The notes: generated by a model not told the origin, from the letters alone. A stretch of 64,000 nt of DNA from Pseudomonas khorasanensis (GCF_014268505.2 NZ_JABWQP020000008.1:124001-188000); one strand, 5' to 3'. Counted from the stretch's first letter, positions 34,608 to 44,525 are shown. Numbers and translations: made by a program.

Positions 34608-35611
34608 CAGTTACGCCGCTTCAACTGATCGGTGAGCGACGTCGGCAGGCCTTTGATGATCAGGGTGCCATTCTCTTCGTCATACTCGATCTTCGAACCC
34701 AGCAGATGCGCTTCGAAGCTGATCGACAAGCCTTCGGCGCGGCCGGTGAAGCGCCGGAATTGATTGAGGGTGCGTTTGTCCGCCGGAATTTCCGGCGACA
34801 GGCCGTAGTCCTTGTTGCGAATGTGATCGTAGAAGGCTTTCGGGCGTTCTTCGTCGATCAGTTCCGACAGCTCTTCAAGGCCCATCGGTTCGCCGAGCTT
34901 GGCCTGGCTGCTGGCGTAATCCACCAACGTCTTGGTTTTCTCGCGCGCGGACTCTTCCGGCAGGTCTTCGCTTTCAACGAAGTCACTGAACGCCTTGAGC
35001 AGCGTGCGCGTCTCGCCGGGGCCGTCGACGCCTTCCTGACAGCCGATGAAGTCGCGGAAGTATTCCGAAACTTTCTTGCCGTTCTTGCCTTTGATGAACG
35101 AAATGTACTGCTTGGACTGCTTGTTGTTCTGCCATTCGGAGACGTTGATCCGCGCTGCCAGATGCAATTGGCCAAGGTCAAGATGGCGCGACGGGGTGAC
35201 GTCCAGCTCATCTGTCACCGCCACGCCTTCGCTGTGATGCAGCAGGGCAATCGCAAGGTAATCGGTCATGCCCTGCTGGTAGTGAGCGAACAGCACGTGA
35301 CCACCCACCGACAGGTTCGACTCTTCCATCAGTTTCTGCAGATGCTCGACCGCGACTTTGCTGAACGCGGTGAAGTCCCTGCCGCCCTCCATGTACTCCT
35401 TCAACCAGCCGCTGAACGGGAATGCGCCGGACTCGGGATGGAACAGACCCCAGGCTTTGCCCTGTTTGGCGTTGTAGCTCTCGTTGAGGTCGGCAAGCAT
35501 GTTTTCGATGGCGGCTGACTCGGCCAGTTCGGAATCGCGCGCGTGCAAAACTGCGGGTGTGCCGTCGGGTTTTTTGTCGATCAGGTGGACGATGCAATGA
35601 CGGATCGGCAT
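34607..35611 (-). CDS. yejK: YejK/NdpA nucleoid-associated protein
   Basis: 334 residues. The conserved N-terminus reads P-I-R-H-C-I-V-H-L-I-D-K, followed by helical segments typical of NdpA (GHVLFAHYQQGMTDYLAIALL, split). In E. coli this nucleoid protein binds DNA and interacts with topoisomerases. It shares a divergent promoter region with hupN, another DNA-binding protein, as in P. putida. Confidence 0.92.
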   Translation of the reverse strand: MPIRHCIVHLIDKKPDGTPAVLHARDSELAESAAIENMLADLNESYNAKQGKAWGLFHPESGAFPFSGWLKEYMEGGRDFTAFSKVAVEHLQKLMEESNLSVGGHVLFAHYQQGMTDYLAIALLHHSEGVAVTDELDVTPSRHLDLGQLHLAARINVSEWQNNKQSKQYISFIKGKNGKKVSEYFRDFIGCQEGVDGPGETRTLLKAFSDFVESEDLPEESAREKTKTLVDYASSQAKLGEPMGLEELSELIDEERPKAFYDHIRNKDYGLSPEIPADKRTLNQFRRFTGRAEGLSISFEAHLLGSKIEYDEENGTLIIKGLPTSLTDQLKRRN

Positions 35612-36006
35612 GGGCTTCTCGGCTGTTGGAAGGGAGGAGGGCAGGCTCCCCCGAAAAAGCGCTCAGTGTACCGCAAACACTGGTTTTGGCGCCGGGTGAG
35701 GGGCAAATCCGCGGCCCTCGGGAGCCCTTATGCAGTTTTTTACCGATTTAGCGCAATAAAGCTGACCAAATGGGTAGCTAGAGGCGGATATTTCCTTGTC
35801 GCTGTGCTAGTTTTGCCCGGTCTTACGCGAAGTCACTGCGTTAAGCGTGCAATCAGCATTTGTCAGGTCGAACCAAACCCTGATTTCGGCATCTATAACC
35901 CGACTCGTCGCGGTTATCGCCGAGGGTGCCAGATCCAGAAGATCGGGCTCGATGGCTGACACTGCACTCTGCAATCCATATGAATTTGATAGGGAAGGAA
36001 CACTAC
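35612..36006. other. Divergent promoter region of yejK and hupN
   Basis: About 395 bases without a supportable gene. It holds promoters for both neighbours. I could not settle exact -35 and -10 boxes. Confidence 0.4.
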
Positions 36007-36288
36007 ATGGCTCTTACTAAAGACCAACTGATCGCCGACATCGCTGAAGCTATCGACGCGCCGAAAACCACCGCGCGTAACGCTCTGGACCAACTGGGTC
36101 AAATCGTTGCCGATCAGCTGGAAAACGGCGGCGAAATCACCTTGCCAGGTATCGGCAAGCTGAAAGTCACCGAGCGTCCTGCCCGCACTGGCCGTAACCC
36201 TTCGACTGGCGCTGCCATCGAAATCCCTGCCAAGAAAGTGATCAAGCTGGTTGTGGCCAAAGGCCTGACCGACGCTGTGAACAAGTAA
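36007..36288 (+). CDS. hupN: HU-family DNA-binding protein
   Basis: 93 residues. The typical HU pattern is present: M-A-L-T-K-D-Q-L at the start, the beta-arm segment G-R-N-P-S-T-G and the C-terminal helix. HU bends and wraps DNA without sequence preference. The start at 36007 follows GGAAGGAA. Position between yejK and valS matches the hupN gene of P. putida. It ends in a strong terminator. Confidence 0.93.
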   Translation: MALTKDQLIADIAEAIDAPKTTARNALDQLGQIVADQLENGGEITLPGIGKLKVTERPARTGRNPSTGAAIEIPAKKVIKLVVAKGLTDAVNK

Positions 36289-36300
36289 GACGCAGCGATA

Positions 36301-36341
36301 AAAAAAACCGTGCGCCGGAGCGATCCGGGCACGGTTTTTTT
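36301..36341 (+). terminator. Intrinsic terminator after hupN
   Basis: AAAAAACCGTGC pairs with GCACGGTTTTTT, with an inner CCGG-AGCGAT-CCGG stem, and ends in T. Confidence 0.92.
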
Positions 36342-36373
36342 GTGGCTGCGATTTGGCGAGGCGTTACGCCGCT

Positions 36374-36474
36374 CTGTAGGAGCTGACGAGTGAAACGAGG
36401 CTGCGATCTTTTAATCTTGTTTTTGAAAATCAGGATCGAGATCAAAAGATCGCAGCGTTTCGCAGCTCCTACAG
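36374..36474. repeat. Palindromic repeat (CTGCGATCTTTTGAT type)
   Basis: TGTAGGAGCTG at the left end and CAGCTCCTACAG at the right enclose GGCTGCGATCTTTTAAT and ATCAAAAGATCGCAGC. A second copy is at 40630-40713. Confidence 0.8.
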
Positions 36475-36476
36475 GT

Positions 36477-37496
36477 TCAGCGCACCCAGCGCTCGCGCCG
36501 CCAGATCTCCTGCTCGGACTTGGTCTGGAACGTCCAGGCCACGAAGCGGCTCTGCTTCTGTCCCTGCGACATCTCCACTACTTGGCTCTCGAGCACGCCA
36601 GCTTTCTTCAGTGCAGTCTCGATGGCCGGCAGATTCGACGCTTTCGACACCAGCGTGCTGAACCACAACACCTTGTGCTGAAAGTTGGCGCTCTCTGCGA
36701 TCAGTTGCGTCACGAAACGTGCTTCGCCACCCTCACACCACAATTCGGCTGACTGCCCGCCAAAGTTCAGCACCGGCAGTTTGCGTTTCGGATCGGCCCG
36801 GCCCAGTGCGCGCCATTTGCGCTCGCTGCCCTTGGTTGCTTCGTCCATGGAAGCGTGGAACGGCGGGTTGCACATGGTCAGGTCGAAACGCTCGCCCGGC
36901 TCCAGCAGGCCAATCAGGATGTGCTTGCGGTTTTCCTGCAGGCGCAACTGGATAACCTTGCTCAGGTCGTTGGACTGGACGATAGCCTTGGCAGCTGCAA
37001 CGGCGGTCGGATCGATCTCCGAGCCGAGGAAGTGCCAGCGGTATTCGCTGTTGCCGATCAGCGGATAAACGCAGTTGGCGCCCATGCCGATGTCCAGCAC
37101 ATTGACGATCGCCCCGCGCGGCACCTTGCCGTCGTTCATGCTCGCCAGCAGATCCGCCAGAAAATGCACGTAATCGGCACGGCCCGGCACCGGAGGGCAG
37201 AGGTAATCCGCCGGGATGTCCCAGTGCTGGATGCCGTAGAACGACTTGAGCAGCGCCCGGTTGAACACGCGCACCGCGTCGGGGCTGGCGAAGTCGATGC
37301 TTTCCTTGCCGTACGGGTTGGTGATCACGTACTTGGCCAGTTCCGGCGTGGTCTTGATCAGCGCCGGGAAGTCGTAACGACCCTGATGGCGGTTGCGCGG
37401 GTGCAGGCTGGCCTTTTCACGCGGCTCGACGGCTTTGGTCGGGGTCGCGGCGTCAGGCTTCTTGCGCGCAGGTTTGGGGGGGCGGGGGGCATTCAT
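36477..37496 (-). CDS. rlmF: RlmF, 23S rRNA m6A1618 methyltransferase
   Basis: 339 residues. It methylates A1618 of 23S rRNA using S-adenosylmethionine. Motif I is VLDIGMGANCVYPL, and the catalytic NPPF of the N6-adenine family is present in MCNPPFHAS. The N-terminal 35 residues are Pro- and Lys-rich. I place the start at ATG 37496 (MNAPRPP); the frame stays open further upstream through the space to the valS terminator but looks non-coding there. No strong Shine-Dalgarno site is visible. Confidence 0.92.
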   Translation of the reverse strand: MNAPRPPKPARKKPDAATPTKAVEPREKASLHPRNRHQGRYDFPALIKTTPELAKYVITNPYGKESIDFASPDAVRVFNRALLKSFYGIQHWDIPADYLCPPVPGRADYVHFLADLLASMNDGKVPRGAIVNVLDIGMGANCVYPLIGNSEYRWHFLGSEIDPTAVAAAKAIVQSNDLSKVIQLRLQENRKHILIGLLEPGERFDLTMCNPPFHASMDEATKGSERKWRALGRADPKRKLPVLNFGGQSAELWCEGGEARFVTQLIAESANFQHKVLWFSTLVSKASNLPAIETALKKAGVLESQVVEMSQGQKQSRFVAWTFQTKSEQEIWRRERWVR

Positions 37497-37613
37497 GGGT
37501 GTGGTCGATTCGGGTATGGCTGAAAGTGGCGGGTATTGTCCCACATTGACGACGTATACGCCGATCCCATGTAGGAGCCTTCGGCAGCTCCTGCACGGGG
37601 AATTTGGTGGGAA

Positions 37614-37646
37614 TAAAAAAGGGAAGCCACTTGGGCCTCCCTTTTT
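37614..37646 (-). terminator. Intrinsic terminator after valS
   Basis: On the minus strand AAAAAGGGAGGCC and GGCTTCCCTTTTTT form a stem with a short loop, ending in T. A small TGTAGGAGC hairpin lies at 37570-37593. Confidence 0.85.
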
Positions 37647-37661
37647 CATTGCGATGTGCCG

Positions 37662-40508
37662 TTACAGGCTGGCAATCCGCGCGTGCTGCTCGGCCAGCTT
37701 GCCCAGGGCCTGTTCGGCCTCGGCCAGTTTGGCGCGCTCCTTCTCGATGACTTCGGCCGGGGCCTTATCGACGAAACCGGCGTTGGACAGTTTGCCGCCA
37801 ACGCGCTGGACTTCGCCCTGCAGACGCAGGATTTCCTTGTCCAGACGCGCCAGTTCCACGCCCTTGTCGATCAGGCCGGCCATCGGCACCAGCACTTCCA
37901 TCTCGCCGACCAGTGCGGTGGCGGACAGCGGCGCATCTTCCCCGGCAGCCAGAACGGTGATCGATTCCAGACGCGCCAGCTTCTTCAGCAGTGCCTCGTT
38001 CTCGGTCAGACGGCGCTGGTCTTCAGCGCTGACGTTCTTCAGGTAGATCGGTAACGGTTTGCCCGGGCCGATGTTCATCTCGCCGCGAATGTTACGCGTG
38101 CCGAGCATCAAGCCCTTGAGCCATTCGATATCGTCCTCGGCGGCTGGATCGATGCGCTCCTCGTTAGCCACCGGCCACGGTTGCAGCATGATCGTCTTGC
38201 CCTGAGTGCCGGCCAGCGGCGCGATGCGCTGCCAGATTTCTTCAGTGATGAACGGCATGAACGGATGCGCCAGACGCAGCGCCACTTCCAGCACGCGCAC
38301 CAGCGTACGGCGAGTGCCGCGCTGACGTTCGACCGGCGCGTTCTCGTCCCACAGCACAGGCTTGGACAATTCCAGATACCAGTCGCAGTACTGGTTCCAG
38401 ATGAACTCGTACAGCGCTTGCGCGGCGAGGTCGAAACGGAACTGATCGAGTTGACGGGTCACTTCGGCTTCGGTGCGTTGCAGCTGCGAGATGATCCAGC
38501 GATCGGCCAGCGACAGCTCGTAGGCTTCACCGGTCTGGCCGCAATCTTCGCCCTTGTCCAGAACGTAGCGCGCGGCGTTCCAGATCTTGTTGCAGAAGTT
38601 GCGATAGCCTTCGACGCGGCCCATGTCGAACTTGATGTCGCGACCGGTCGAGGCCAGCGAGCAGAAGGTGAAACGCAGGGCATCGGTGCCATAGCTGGCG
38701 ATACCGTCGGCGAACTCGTCGCGGGTCTGCTTCTCGATCTTCTTCGCCAGTTTTGGCTGCATCATGCCGGAAGTGCGTTTTTGCACCAGGGCTTCCAGCT
38801 CGATACCGTCGATGATGTCCAGCGGGTCAAGGACGTTGCCCTTGGACTTGGACATTTTCTGGCCCTGGCCGTCACGCACCAGACCGTGAACGTAAACGGT
38901 CTTGAACGGAACCTGCGGGGTACCGTCCTCGTTCTTGATCAGGTGCATGGTCAACATGATCATCCGGGCAACCCAGAAGAAGATGATGTCGAAACCGGTC
39001 ACCAGCACGTCGGTGGAATGGAATTTCTTCAGGAATTCGGTCTGTTCAGGCCAGCCCAGCGTGGAGAACGTCCACAGGCCGGAGCTGAACCAGGTGTCGA
39101 GCACGTCGTTGTCCTGCAGCAGCGCAACGTCCGGCCCGAGATTGTGCCTGGCGCGCACTTCGGCTTCGTCGCGACCGACGTAGACCTTGCCCGACTCGTC
39201 GTACCAGGCCGGAATCCGGTGGCCCCACCACAGCTGACGGCTGATGCACCAGTCCTGGATGTCGCGCATCCACGAGAAGTACATGTTTTCGTACTGTTTA
39301 GGCACGAACTGGATGCGACCGTCTTCCACGGCGGCAATCGCAGGCTCGGCCAACGGCTTGGTCGACACGTACCACTGGTCGGTCAGCCACGGCTCGATAA
39401 CGGTGCCGGAGCGGTCGCCTTTCGGCACTTTCAGGTTGTGATCGTCAACGCTGACCAGCAGGCCGGCGGCGTCGAATGCCGCGACGATCTGCTTGCGCGC
39501 TTCAAAACGCTCAAGACCGGCAAACTCGGCCGGAATCACGCCGTCGATGCTGTCGTTCAGCGTGCCGTCGAGGTTGAATGCCTGCGCTGCGGACAGCACG
39601 TGGGCGTTCTTGTCGAAGATGTTCAGCAGCGGCAGGTTGTGGCGCTTGCCGACTTCGTAGTCGTTGAAATCGTGAGCCGGGGTGATTTTCACGCAGCCGG
39701 TGCCGAATTCGGGATCGCAGTAATCGTCGGCGATGATCGGGATGCGGCGGCCAACCAGTGGCAGCTCGACAAACTGGCCGATCAGGGCTTTGTAGCGCTC
39801 ATCGTTCGGGTTAACCGCGACGGCGGAATCGCCGAGCATGGTTTCCGGACGTGTGGTCGCGACGATCAGGAAATCGTTGCCTTCAGCCGTTTTGGCGCCG
39901 TCGGCCAGCGGGTATTTCAGGTTCCACAGGAAACCTTTCTCGTCATGGTTTTCCACTTCGAGGTCGGAAATCGCCGTGTGCAGTTTGGTGTCCCAGTTGA
40001 CCAGGCGCTTGCCGCGGTAGATCAGGCCGTCTTCATGCAGGCGCACGAAGGCTTCCTTGACCGCTTCGGAGAGGCCGTCGTCCATGGTGAAGCGCTCGCG
40101 GCTCCAGTCGACGGACGAGCCGAGACGGCGGATCTGACGGCTGATGTTGCCGCCGGACTGATCCTTCCACTCCCAGACTTTCTCGAGGAATTTCTCGCGG
40201 CCCAGATCGTGACGGCTCTGGCCCTGGGCTTCGAGTTGACGCTCCACCAGCATTTGCGTAGCGATACCGGCGTGGTCGGTGCCCGGCTGCCACAGGGTGT
40301 CGCGACCCTGCATGCGGCGGAAACGGATCAGGGCGTCCATGATCGCGTTGTTGAAGCCGTGACCCATGTGCAGGCTGCCGGTGACGTTCGGCGGCGGGAT
40401 CATGATGGTGTAGGAATCGCCCGCGCCTTGCGGTGCGAAGTAGTTCTCGGACTCCCAGGTCTTGTACCAGGAAGTTTCAATGGCGTGCGGCTGGTAGGTC
40501 TTATCCAT
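37662..40508 (-). CDS. valS: Valyl-tRNA synthetase
   Basis: 948 residues, full length. The class I signature reads PNVTGSLHMGH (HIGH-like) near 40-50 and the KMSKS loop is KMSKSKGN. The editing domain and a C-terminal coiled coil (IDKGVELARLDKEILRLQGEV region) are present. It charges tRNA-Val and removes mischarged threonine. Followed by a strong terminator; the upstream neighbour is the chi-linked gene on the same strand after a 217-bp gap holding a repeat. Confidence 0.97.
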   Translation of the reverse strand: MDKTYQPHAIETSWYKTWESENYFAPQGAGDSYTIMIPPPNVTGSLHMGHGFNNAIMDALIRFRRMQGRDTLWQPGTDHAGIATQMLVERQLEAQGQSRHDLGREKFLEKVWEWKDQSGGNISRQIRRLGSSVDWSRERFTMDDGLSEAVKEAFVRLHEDGLIYRGKRLVNWDTKLHTAISDLEVENHDEKGFLWNLKYPLADGAKTAEGNDFLIVATTRPETMLGDSAVAVNPNDERYKALIGQFVELPLVGRRIPIIADDYCDPEFGTGCVKITPAHDFNDYEVGKRHNLPLLNIFDKNAHVLSAAQAFNLDGTLNDSIDGVIPAEFAGLERFEARKQIVAAFDAAGLLVSVDDHNLKVPKGDRSGTVIEPWLTDQWYVSTKPLAEPAIAAVEDGRIQFVPKQYENMYFSWMRDIQDWCISRQLWWGHRIPAWYDESGKVYVGRDEAEVRARHNLGPDVALLQDNDVLDTWFSSGLWTFSTLGWPEQTEFLKKFHSTDVLVTGFDIIFFWVARMIMLTMHLIKNEDGTPQVPFKTVYVHGLVRDGQGQKMSKSKGNVLDPLDIIDGIELEALVQKRTSGMMQPKLAKKIEKQTRDEFADGIASYGTDALRFTFCSLASTGRDIKFDMGRVEGYRNFCNKIWNAARYVLDKGEDCGQTGEAYELSLADRWIISQLQRTEAEVTRQLDQFRFDLAAQALYEFIWNQYCDWYLELSKPVLWDENAPVERQRGTRRTLVRVLEVALRLAHPFMPFITEEIWQRIAPLAGTQGKTIMLQPWPVANEERIDPAAEDDIEWLKGLMLGTRNIRGEMNIGPGKPLPIYLKNVSAEDQRRLTENEALLKKLARLESITVLAAGEDAPLSATALVGEMEVLVPMAGLIDKGVELARLDKEILRLQGEVQRVGGKLSNAGFVDKAPAEVIEKERAKLAEAEQALGKLAEQHARIASL

Positions 40509-40629
40509 GCGCGGCGGGACCCTATAGGCATTTATTCAGGAAAAGCCGGCAAGTATAGCGGGGCAGGGGGCCGAGGGCGAGCGGGGGAGGACAATGCGTC
40601 GATCAGTCTTACGGTTCGACGATTTCCCT

Positions 40630-40713
40630 GAAGGAGGGGCCGCAGGCTGCGATCTTTTGATCCTGTTTTTTAAAACCAAAGTCAAAAGATCGCAGCCTGC
40701 GGAAGCTCCTACA
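40630..40713. repeat. Palindromic repeat (CTGCGATCTTTTGAT type)
   Basis: GCCGCAGGCTGCGATCTTTTGA is inverted as TCAAAAGATCGCAGCCTGCGG, followed by AGCTCCTACAG. Same family as the element at 36374. Confidence 0.85.
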
Positions 40714-40725
40714 GGGGATCGGGGG

Positions 40726-41109
40726 TTATTCGTATTGGCCGAGGAGCCGCTCCATCCTTGCATCGAGGCGGCGCTTGATTTCGGTTTCGATGTGCGGTGC
40801 GAAGTCGTCGATGACGTCCTGCAGGATCAGTTGCGCGGCGGCGCGCAGTTCGCTGTCCAGATGCAATAGGGCGTCCGGGCCTTTATCCACAGGCGCAACA
40901 GCGGCTGGGGGAGGTGCGGGCTGCGGTTCGACAGTGGATGGCTCGGCGCCAACCGAATCGAACAGCATGGGAATCTGTTCCTGCTCAGTGTCGTCGACCG
41001 TATCGGTCAGCAGCGGCGGTTGCAGGTTGTCGTCGCCGAGCAACTGGCGGATCGATTCGAGATCGTCCAGCAGGTGTGCGGACTTTTGTTGCGGTTTCGG
41101 CGTGTCCAT
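40726..41109 (-). CDS. Conserved protein linked to holC (PA3833-like)
   Basis: 127 residues, acidic. The first 80 residues are rich in Pro, Asp, Glu and Ala and look disordered. The last 45 form a likely helix pair (LRAAAQLILQDVIDDFAPHI and EIKRRLDARMERLL). It lies eight bases after holC, between holC and valS, as the corresponding gene does in P. aeruginosa. I know of no function. Its fixed place suggests a link with the chi subunit. Confidence 0.85.
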   Translation of the reverse strand: MDTPKPQQKSAHLLDDLESIRQLLGDDNLQPPLLTDTVDDTEQEQIPMLFDSVGAEPSTVEPQPAPPPAAVAPVDKGPDALLHLDSELRAAAQLILQDVIDDFAPHIETEIKRRLDARMERLLGQYE

Positions 41110-41117
41110 TGGCGTGC

Positions 41118-41546
41118 TCAGAGTCGCTGTAAACGGTGGTCTTGCAGAGGATAGCCCTGTTCGCGGTAGAAACGGAAACTCTCCCGCGCGGCGGCTCGAA
41201 TCGTCGGATCTTCCACCACAACTTCCGCCACTCGGGCAAATTTGCTGGCGAAGGCCGGGACTTTCAGGTCGAGATTGACCAGCAGATCCTGATGCTGACC
41301 GCAGTCATCGCCCAGTCCCAGCACAATCAACCCCTCGGGTTCGCTGTCGGCAGGACCGTGGGGTACGAAGCTTTCACCTTTGAAGGCCCACAGGCGTGCA
41401 TCCAGATCTTCGCGTTGAGCGGCATCGCTGCAGTGCAGGTAGATGCGATGGCCCATGCGCCAGGCCTTTTCGGTGAGCTTGCAGGCAAAATCCAGCCGCG
41501 CCGACGGATCGGCACTGGGCAGGATATAGAAGTCGACTTTGGTCAT
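41118..41546 (-). CDS. holC: HolC, DNA polymerase III chi subunit
   Basis: 142 residues. The chi fold shows FYILPSADPSARLDFACKLTEKAWRMG split in two blocks and WAFKGESFVPHGP. Chi binds single-strand-binding protein and links it to the clamp loader, normally through psi (HolD). It is just downstream of pepA, as in E. coli and Pseudomonas. Confidence 0.93.
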   Translation of the reverse strand: MTKVDFYILPSADPSARLDFACKLTEKAWRMGHRIYLHCSDAAQREDLDARLWAFKGESFVPHGPADSEPEGLIVLGLGDDCGQHQDLLVNLDLKVPAFASKFARVAEVVVEDPTIRAAARESFRFYREQGYPLQDHRLQRL

Positions 41547-41606
41547 TGCGGTTCCAGAACGAACGGCGGCGTCACCGTGAAATGACGCCGCCGGCCGTCA
41601 TCGGTT

Positions 41607-43097
41607 TCAGGCTTTAGCGCGATCGAGCAAGTATTGGGTCAGCAACGGTACCGGACGGCCGGTTGCGCCTTTGTCCTTACCGCCGCTGGTCCACGCGGTG
41701 CCTGCGATGTCCAGGTGCGCCCAGTTGAGGTTCTTGGTGAAGCGCGACAGGAAGCACGCGGCGGTGATGGTGCCGGCCTTTGGCCCGCCGATGTTCGCGA
41801 TGTCGGCGAACGGGCTGTCCAGTTGTTCTTGATATTCGTCGAACAGCGGCAGCTGCCAGGCACGGTCGTCGGCGGCTTTGCCGGCGCTGAGCAGTTGGTC
41901 GATCAGTTCGTCGTTATTGCCCAGCAGGCCCGACGTGTGAGCGCCCAGTGCCACGACGCAAGCGCCGGTCAGCGTGGCGATATCGATCACCGCTTGCGGC
42001 TTGAAACGCTCGGCGTAAGTCAGCGCGTCGCACAGCACCAGACGGCCTTCGGCGTCGGTGTTGAGGATTTCCACGGTCTGGCCGCTCATGGTGGTGACGA
42101 TGTCGCCAGGACGCGAAGCGTTGCCGCTCGGCATGTTTTCCGCGCAGGCAAGGATGCACACAAGATTGATTGGCAGCTTCAGCTCAAGCACCGCACGCAA
42201 AGTGCCGAACACGCTCGCGGCACCGCCCATGTCGTACTTCATTTCATCCATGCCGGCGCCCGGCTTGAGGCTGATGCCGCCGGTGTCGAAGGTGATGCCC
42301 TTGCCGACCAGTGCGTACGGCTTTTCGGATTTCTTGCCGCCGTTGTACTGCATGACGATCAGGCGTGGCGGTTGCGCGCTGCCCTGGCCAACGGCGTAGA
42401 AAGACCCCATGCCCAAGGATTTGATCTTCTTCTCGTCGAGCACTTCGACTTTAAGATCCTTGAATTCCTTGCCCAGGTTCTTGGCTTGTTCGCCCATGAA
42501 CGTCGGGTGGCAGATGTTCGGCGGCAGGTTGCCAAGGTCGCGGGTGAACGCCATGCCGTTGGCGATCGCCGTGGCGTGGTTCACGGCGCGTTGCACTTCG
42601 GCCTGCGCAGCTTTGATAGTGACGAGGGTGATTTTCTTCAGCGCACGCGGCTCGGCTTTCTGGCTCTTGAACTGGTCAAAGGTGTAGCCGCCGTCGACCA
42701 GCGTTTCAGCCAGCAGACGGGTTTTGCCGTAGCTGTCGCGTCCCTTGACGATCACGTCGTCGAGCGCCAGCACGGCGTCAGTGCCGCCCAGACCTTTAAG
42801 GGTATTGAGGATGCCGGCGACAGTTTTGCGGAACGGACGGTCGCCCAGTTCTTCGTCCTTGCCCACGCCGACCAACAGCACGCGTTCGGCTTTCAGATTC
42901 GGCAGGCTGTGCAACAGCAGGCTCTGACCGACCTTGCCGGCCAGGTCGCCACGCTTGAGTACGGCGCTGATCGCACCGCCGCTCAGCTCGTCGACCAGTC
43001 TGGCGGCGACACCGAGTTTGCGGCCTTCGCCGACGGCAACCACCAGGGTGGCGGTTTTCAACGTTTCTGGGCTAACGCTTTTTACAACCAGTTCCAT
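41607..43097 (-). CDS. pepA: Leucyl aminopeptidase
   Basis: 496 residues of the M17 family. The signature NTDAEGRL is present, with metal ligands in GKGITFDTGGISLK, and MKYDMGGAA. The hexameric two-metal peptidase cleaves N-terminal residues; in several bacteria PepA also binds DNA (Xer recombination, carAB control). It is divergent from lptF, as is usual in gamma-proteobacteria. Confidence 0.96.
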   Translation of the reverse strand: MELVVKSVSPETLKTATLVVAVGEGRKLGVAARLVDELSGGAISAVLKRGDLAGKVGQSLLLHSLPNLKAERVLLVGVGKDEELGDRPFRKTVAGILNTLKGLGGTDAVLALDDVIVKGRDSYGKTRLLAETLVDGGYTFDQFKSQKAEPRALKKITLVTIKAAQAEVQRAVNHATAIANGMAFTRDLGNLPPNICHPTFMGEQAKNLGKEFKDLKVEVLDEKKIKSLGMGSFYAVGQGSAQPPRLIVMQYNGGKKSEKPYALVGKGITFDTGGISLKPGAGMDEMKYDMGGAASVFGTLRAVLELKLPINLVCILACAENMPSGNASRPGDIVTTMSGQTVEILNTDAEGRLVLCDALTYAERFKPQAVIDIATLTGACVVALGAHTSGLLGNNDELIDQLLSAGKAADDRAWQLPLFDEYQEQLDSPFADIANIGGPKAGTITAACFLSRFTKNLNWAHLDIAGTAWTSGGKDKGATGRPVPLLTQYLLDRAKA

Positions 43098-43403
43098 GTC
43101 CGGATCCCTGAATGAATGGTCAACACGCAGGCGTTCGACGGTTCGCAGTCGCCTGCTTTATAGATAGAAGAGGCGCAGGCCAAAGCCTGCGACAAGGGCC
43201 GCAGTTTGAACCTCGCTCCCCGCGCCTGACAACCCTCGGTTATGCGATCGGCAAAGGATTACAGAGATGGATGAGTGTGCGCAGTGACAGGCGCACACAA
43301 TCACAGGATAATGCCGCATCTTTTTCGGCGGCTCTGCGTAGCGGGCCGGTCGATGTGTTTGCTTGTTTGGCCGCCTTAGCCTGACAACCCTGGAGTGTCT
43401 GGT
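43098..43403. other. Divergent promoter region of pepA and lptF
   Basis: About 305 bases with no supportable gene. It should hold both promoters; no box was convincing enough to mark. Confidence 0.4.
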
Positions 43404-44525
43404 TTGATCGTCTTCCGTTATCTGTCCCGCGAAGTCCTGTTGACCCTCAGCGCCGTAAGTGCCGTGCTGCTGGTCATCATCATGAGCGGTCGCTTCATCA
43501 AATACCTGGCGCAGGCTGCGGCCGGCCAGCTTGATCCGGGCTCGCTGTTCCTGATCATGGGCTTTCGTCTGCCGGGTTTCCTGCAGCTGATTCTGCCGCT
43601 GGGCCTGTTCCTCGGTATCCTGCTGGCTTACGGCCGCCTGTATCTCGAAAGCGAGATGACCGTGCTGTCGGCCACCGGCATGAGCCAGCAGAAGCTCTTT
43701 CGCATGACCCTGTTTCCGGCAACGCTGGTCGCGCTGGTGGTGGCCTGGCTGAGCCTGGGCCTAGCTCCGCAGGGCGCCAACCAGTTCCAGTTGCTGCTGA
43801 ACAAGCAGGACGCGCTGACCGAATTCGATACGCTTGAGCCGGGACGTTTCCAGGCGCTGCGTGACGGTACGCGGGTGACTTACACCGAAACCCTGACGGA
43901 CGATCGAGTCAATCTCGGCGGCGTCTTCATTTCGCAGAAAAACCTCGGCGCCGATCAAAAAGATCGCGGGATTTCCGTGTTGGTGGCCGAGTCTGGCCGC
44001 CAGGAAATACGCCCCGACGGCAATCGCTACCTGATTCTCGACAACGGCTACCGCTATGACGGAAGCCCGGGACAGGCGGATTACCGTGCCATCCACTACG
44101 AAACGTATGGCGTGCTGCTGCCCAAGCCGGACGTCAGCGAAGAAGTCACCGACCGCGACGCGATGCCGACTTCGTCCTTGTGGGGCAGTGATGACATCCG
44201 TTCGAGAACCGAGCTCCAATGGCGCATGTCCCTGCCGTTGCTGGTCTTCATCGTGACCCTGATGGCGGTGCCGCTGTCGCGGGTGAATCCGCGTCAGGGG
44301 CGTTTCCTCAAGCTGCTGCCGGCGATTCTTCTTTATATGGCTTACCTGACCATCCTGATTGCCGCGCGCGGCGCCCTTGAAAAAGGCAAGATCCCGCCGG
44401 CCCTGGGCTTGTGGTGGGTGCATGCGATCTTCCTGATCATCGGCCTCGGCCTGCTGTACTGGGAGCCGTTGCGTCTGAAGATGGCCAGCCGTCGTTCCGC
44501 CGCGCTGGAGGTGGCCCGTGGTTAA
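43404..44525 (+). CDS. lptF: LptF, LPS transport permease
   Basis: About 373 residues. It is half of the LptB2FG inner-membrane extractor that moves lipopolysaccharide to the LptC-A-D bridge. Three membrane segments at each end flank a periplasmic beta-jellyroll domain (about 120-270). I chose TTG 43404 (reading IVFRYLSREVLLTL), which has GGAG eight bases upstream and matches the usual N-terminus; an in-frame GTG at 43395 overlaps the ribosome site. It overlaps lptG by eight bases. Confidence 0.94.
   Translation: MIVFRYLSREVLLTLSAVSAVLLVIIMSGRFIKYLAQAAAGQLDPGSLFLIMGFRLPGFLQLILPLGLFLGILLAYGRLYLESEMTVLSATGMSQQKLFRMTLFPATLVALVVAWLSLGLAPQGANQFQLLLNKQDALTEFDTLEPGRFQALRDGTRVTYTETLTDDRVNLGGVFISQKNLGADQKDRGISVLVAESGRQEIRPDGNRYLILDNGYRYDGSPGQADYRAIHYETYGVLLPKPDVSEEVTDRDAMPTSSLWGSDDIRSRTELQWRMSLPLLVFIVTLMAVPLSRVNPRQGRFLKLLPAILLYMAYLTILIAARGALEKGKIPPALGLWWVHAIFLIIGLGLLYWEPLRLKMASRRSAALEVARG

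Noticed and set aside
38181..40631. 816-codon open frame on the plus strand opposite valS
   Set aside because: Antisense shadow of valS with no family features.
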